The notes under the pieces: generated by a model
What the model was told of the DNA's origin: nothing
The model's input: the letters and a program-made list of their open reading frames with translations, nothing else
The model's database searches: none
Origin: Endomicrobiia bacterium
GTDB taxonomy: Bacteria > Elusimicrobiota > Endomicrobiia > Endomicrobiales > Endomicrobiaceae
Direction: 5' to 3'
Assembly (NCBI GenBank): GCA_025998475.1
Contig: BNVZ01000055.1
Location: 1-7,590 of the forward strand
Length of the DNA: 7,590 bases
Position numbers and translations under genes: made by a program
Shown here: positions 6,811-7,590 of the stretch, piece after piece
Layout: every line of letters starts with the position of its first letter
Position numbering within the stretch: position 1 is the first letter of the stretch

Positions 6811-6822
6811 ACACTAATGTGC
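6809..6822. promoter_or_regulatory. Second inverted repeat (GCACA-4-TGTGC) abutting the palindrome
   Basis: GCACA (6809-6813), a 4-nt spacer CTAA, then TGTGC (6818-6822) form a perfect 5-bp inverted repeat. It shares its first two bases with the end of the 16-bp palindrome. Together they form a 28-bp block of symmetry in the dprA / plus-strand divergent region. No T-run follows, so it is not a simple terminator. Confidence 0.4.
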
Positions 6823-6860
6823 AGTAATATATGCTAATCGCGGGATTAAATTAAAACATA

Positions 6861-6866
6861 AGGAGG
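6861..6866 (+). promoter_or_regulatory. Strong Shine-Dalgarno before the 6874 start
   Basis: AGGAGG with 7-nt spacing to ATG 6874-6876, the strongest ribosome-binding site in the window. It is the main reason to think a gene started here. No clear -35/-10 pair was found for it; TAATAT at 6825-6830 is the best -10-like hexamer. Confidence 0.7.
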
Positions 6867-6873
6867 AGAAACT

Positions 6874-7188
6874 ATGAAAGAAGTAAAGAGTCTGCGCAAG
6901 TTCAAGCAGCTAACACAACACCTGCAACTGCGATACATGACTGTAAGTGCAAAAATCAATAAAACCTTATTTTGCAAACCTTATCATTTGACACATGGGG
7001 CGCAGTGCCCAAAAAAATAATGGTCTTACCCTGAGCACGGTTTGCCTAAGAAAAACAGTTTTGATAACATACCTGCAAGCAATACTGTAACTGTAGAAAA
7101 TTAGCTCAAATGGCAACAGGCTGAGTAAATACTTAAAGTATTTTCGTCTAATGGAGTCTTTAATTCTATTGTTGCCCAGTCGCTATGA
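6874..7188 (+). pseudogene. Decayed gene with intact ribosome-binding site; only the first 48 codons remain open
   Basis: An excellent AGGAGG (6861-6866) stands 7 nt before ATG 6874-6876, but the frame closes at TAA 7018-7020 after 48 residues. In the same frame, protein-like stretches continue between further stops: WSYPEHGLPKKNSFDNIPAS up to TAG 7102-7104, LKWQQAE up to TAA 7126-7128, then ILKVFSSNGVFNSIVAQSL up to TGA 7186-7188. Within the first 48 codons another frame reads AQVQAANTTPATAIHDCKCK (about 6894-6953), a more natural secreted-type sequence than the ATG frame, which hints at an early frameshift. The simplest reading is a pseudogene with intact translation signals. The alternative is a genuine 48-residue small protein at 6874-7020. 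The parent family is not recognised. Confidence 0.5.
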
Positions 7189-7190
7189 GT

Positions 7191-7220
7191 TTGCCCACGA
7201 TATTCTAGACTAGATATAAT
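7191..7220 (+). promoter_or_regulatory. Likely sigma70-type promoter of aroC
   Basis: TTGCCC (7191-7196) matches 4 of 6 bases of the -35 consensus. An 18-bp spacer leads to a perfect TATAAT at 7215-7220. Transcription would begin near 7227, giving a leader of about 35 nt that contains the Shine-Dalgarno. It lies just past the last stop of the upstream remnant, so aroC appears to be transcribed on its own. Confidence 0.6.
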
Positions 7221-7261
7221 GATGGAAGTCAAAATAATAATTTACTACCGGGAGCAAAGTT

Positions 7262-7590
7262 ATGATTAGATTTACTACTGCAGGGGAATCGCATGGAGAA
7301 GCCCTGCTTGTTATTCTTGAAGGTATTCCTGCAGGGCTTGCCGTAAATTATAAAGATATAGATTTGGATCTTGCAAGGAGACAAAAAGGTTATGGCAGAG
7401 GCAAAAGAATGTCGATAGAAACAGATGTTATTAAGATTCTTTCAGGGATGCGTCATTTAAGAACCCTAGGGTCACCTATAGCAATGTCTATTGCGAACAG
7501 AGATTTTCAAAATTGGGTAAATACAATGTCACCAACATCCAGTGAGTCTGATGACAAACCACTTTCAAGACCTCGTCCGGGGCATGCGGA
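7262..7590 (+). CDS. aroC: Chorismate synthase, N-terminal part (runs off the window)
   Basis: The last enzyme of the shikimate pathway, which converts 5-enolpyruvylshikimate-3-phosphate to chorismate using reduced FMN, feeding aromatic amino acid synthesis. The first 109 residues are visible of a family usually about 360-390 long. Signatures are the N-terminal FTTAGESHGEALLVILEGIP with the GESHG motif at residues 8-12, RRQKGYGRGKRM at about 39-50 with the substrate/FMN-binding basic residues, TLGSPIAMSIANRDFQNW at about 68-85, and RPRPGHA at the window edge. GGGAG (7250-7254) lies 7 nt before the ATG, confirming the start. There is no sign of damage in the visible part. It is transcribed away from dprA and is not functionally linked to it. 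Confidence 0.97.
   Translation, partial: MIRFTTAGESHGEALLVILEGIPAGLAVNYKDIDLDLARRQKGYGRGKRMSIETDVIKILSGMRHLRTLGSPIAMSIANRDFQNWVNTMSPTSSESDDKPLSRPRPGHA

Overview
The window looks like an AT-rich bacterial chromosome segment. It holds a conserved DNA-processing operon on the minus strand, dprA > topA > xerC > an unknown gene with a UBA-like N-terminus. The start of aroC lies at the right edge on the plus strand, and both sides of the operon carry low-complexity or decayed DNA. The housekeeping proteins, low G+C and visible gene decay would suit a host-associated lineage such as the Elusimicrobiota (Endomicrobium-like termite-gut symbionts). That placement is inference from gene content and style; no taxonomic marker was compared.

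Left part (1-1632). A plus-strand reading frame, open at the left edge, encodes the C-terminal 220 residues of a glutamine/leucine-rich protein and stops at 661-663. About 520 bp of it is an almost pure CAA/CTA triplet tract. The long antisense poly-valine reading frame over this tract is an artefact of its composition. The frame stays open past the stop with similar residues, so the TAA may be a recent nonsense mutation. From about 747 to 1160 the base composition jumps to roughly 55-63% G+C in the stretches I counted. Protein-like segments there appear in all three plus frames with stops between them, which looks like a decayed, possibly foreign gene. The rest, to 1632, has no convincing gene.

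Central part (1633-6750, minus strand). dprA (ssDNA-binding RecA loader of natural transformation) comes first. It is driven by a near-consensus sigma70-type promoter placed so close to the ATG that the mRNA should be nearly leaderless. topA (topoisomerase I with three C-terminal zinc ribbons) follows after 36 bp. xerC (tyrosine recombinase) starts inside topA, with a 94-nt out-of-frame overlap. The unknown 270-residue gene follows after 79 bp. topA, xerC and the unknown gene each have a Shine-Dalgarno sequence 7 nt from their start. Together the first three manage DNA uptake and recombination, supercoiling and chromosome-dimer resolution.

Right part (6751-7590). The divergent intergenic region has two abutting inverted repeats just upstream of the dprA promoter. 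It then has a strong ribosome-binding site leading into a 48-codon frame, which seems to be the head of a nonsense- and frameshift-riddled pseudogene. Last comes a promoter and Shine-Dalgarno for aroC (chorismate synthase), whose first 109 codons are visible.
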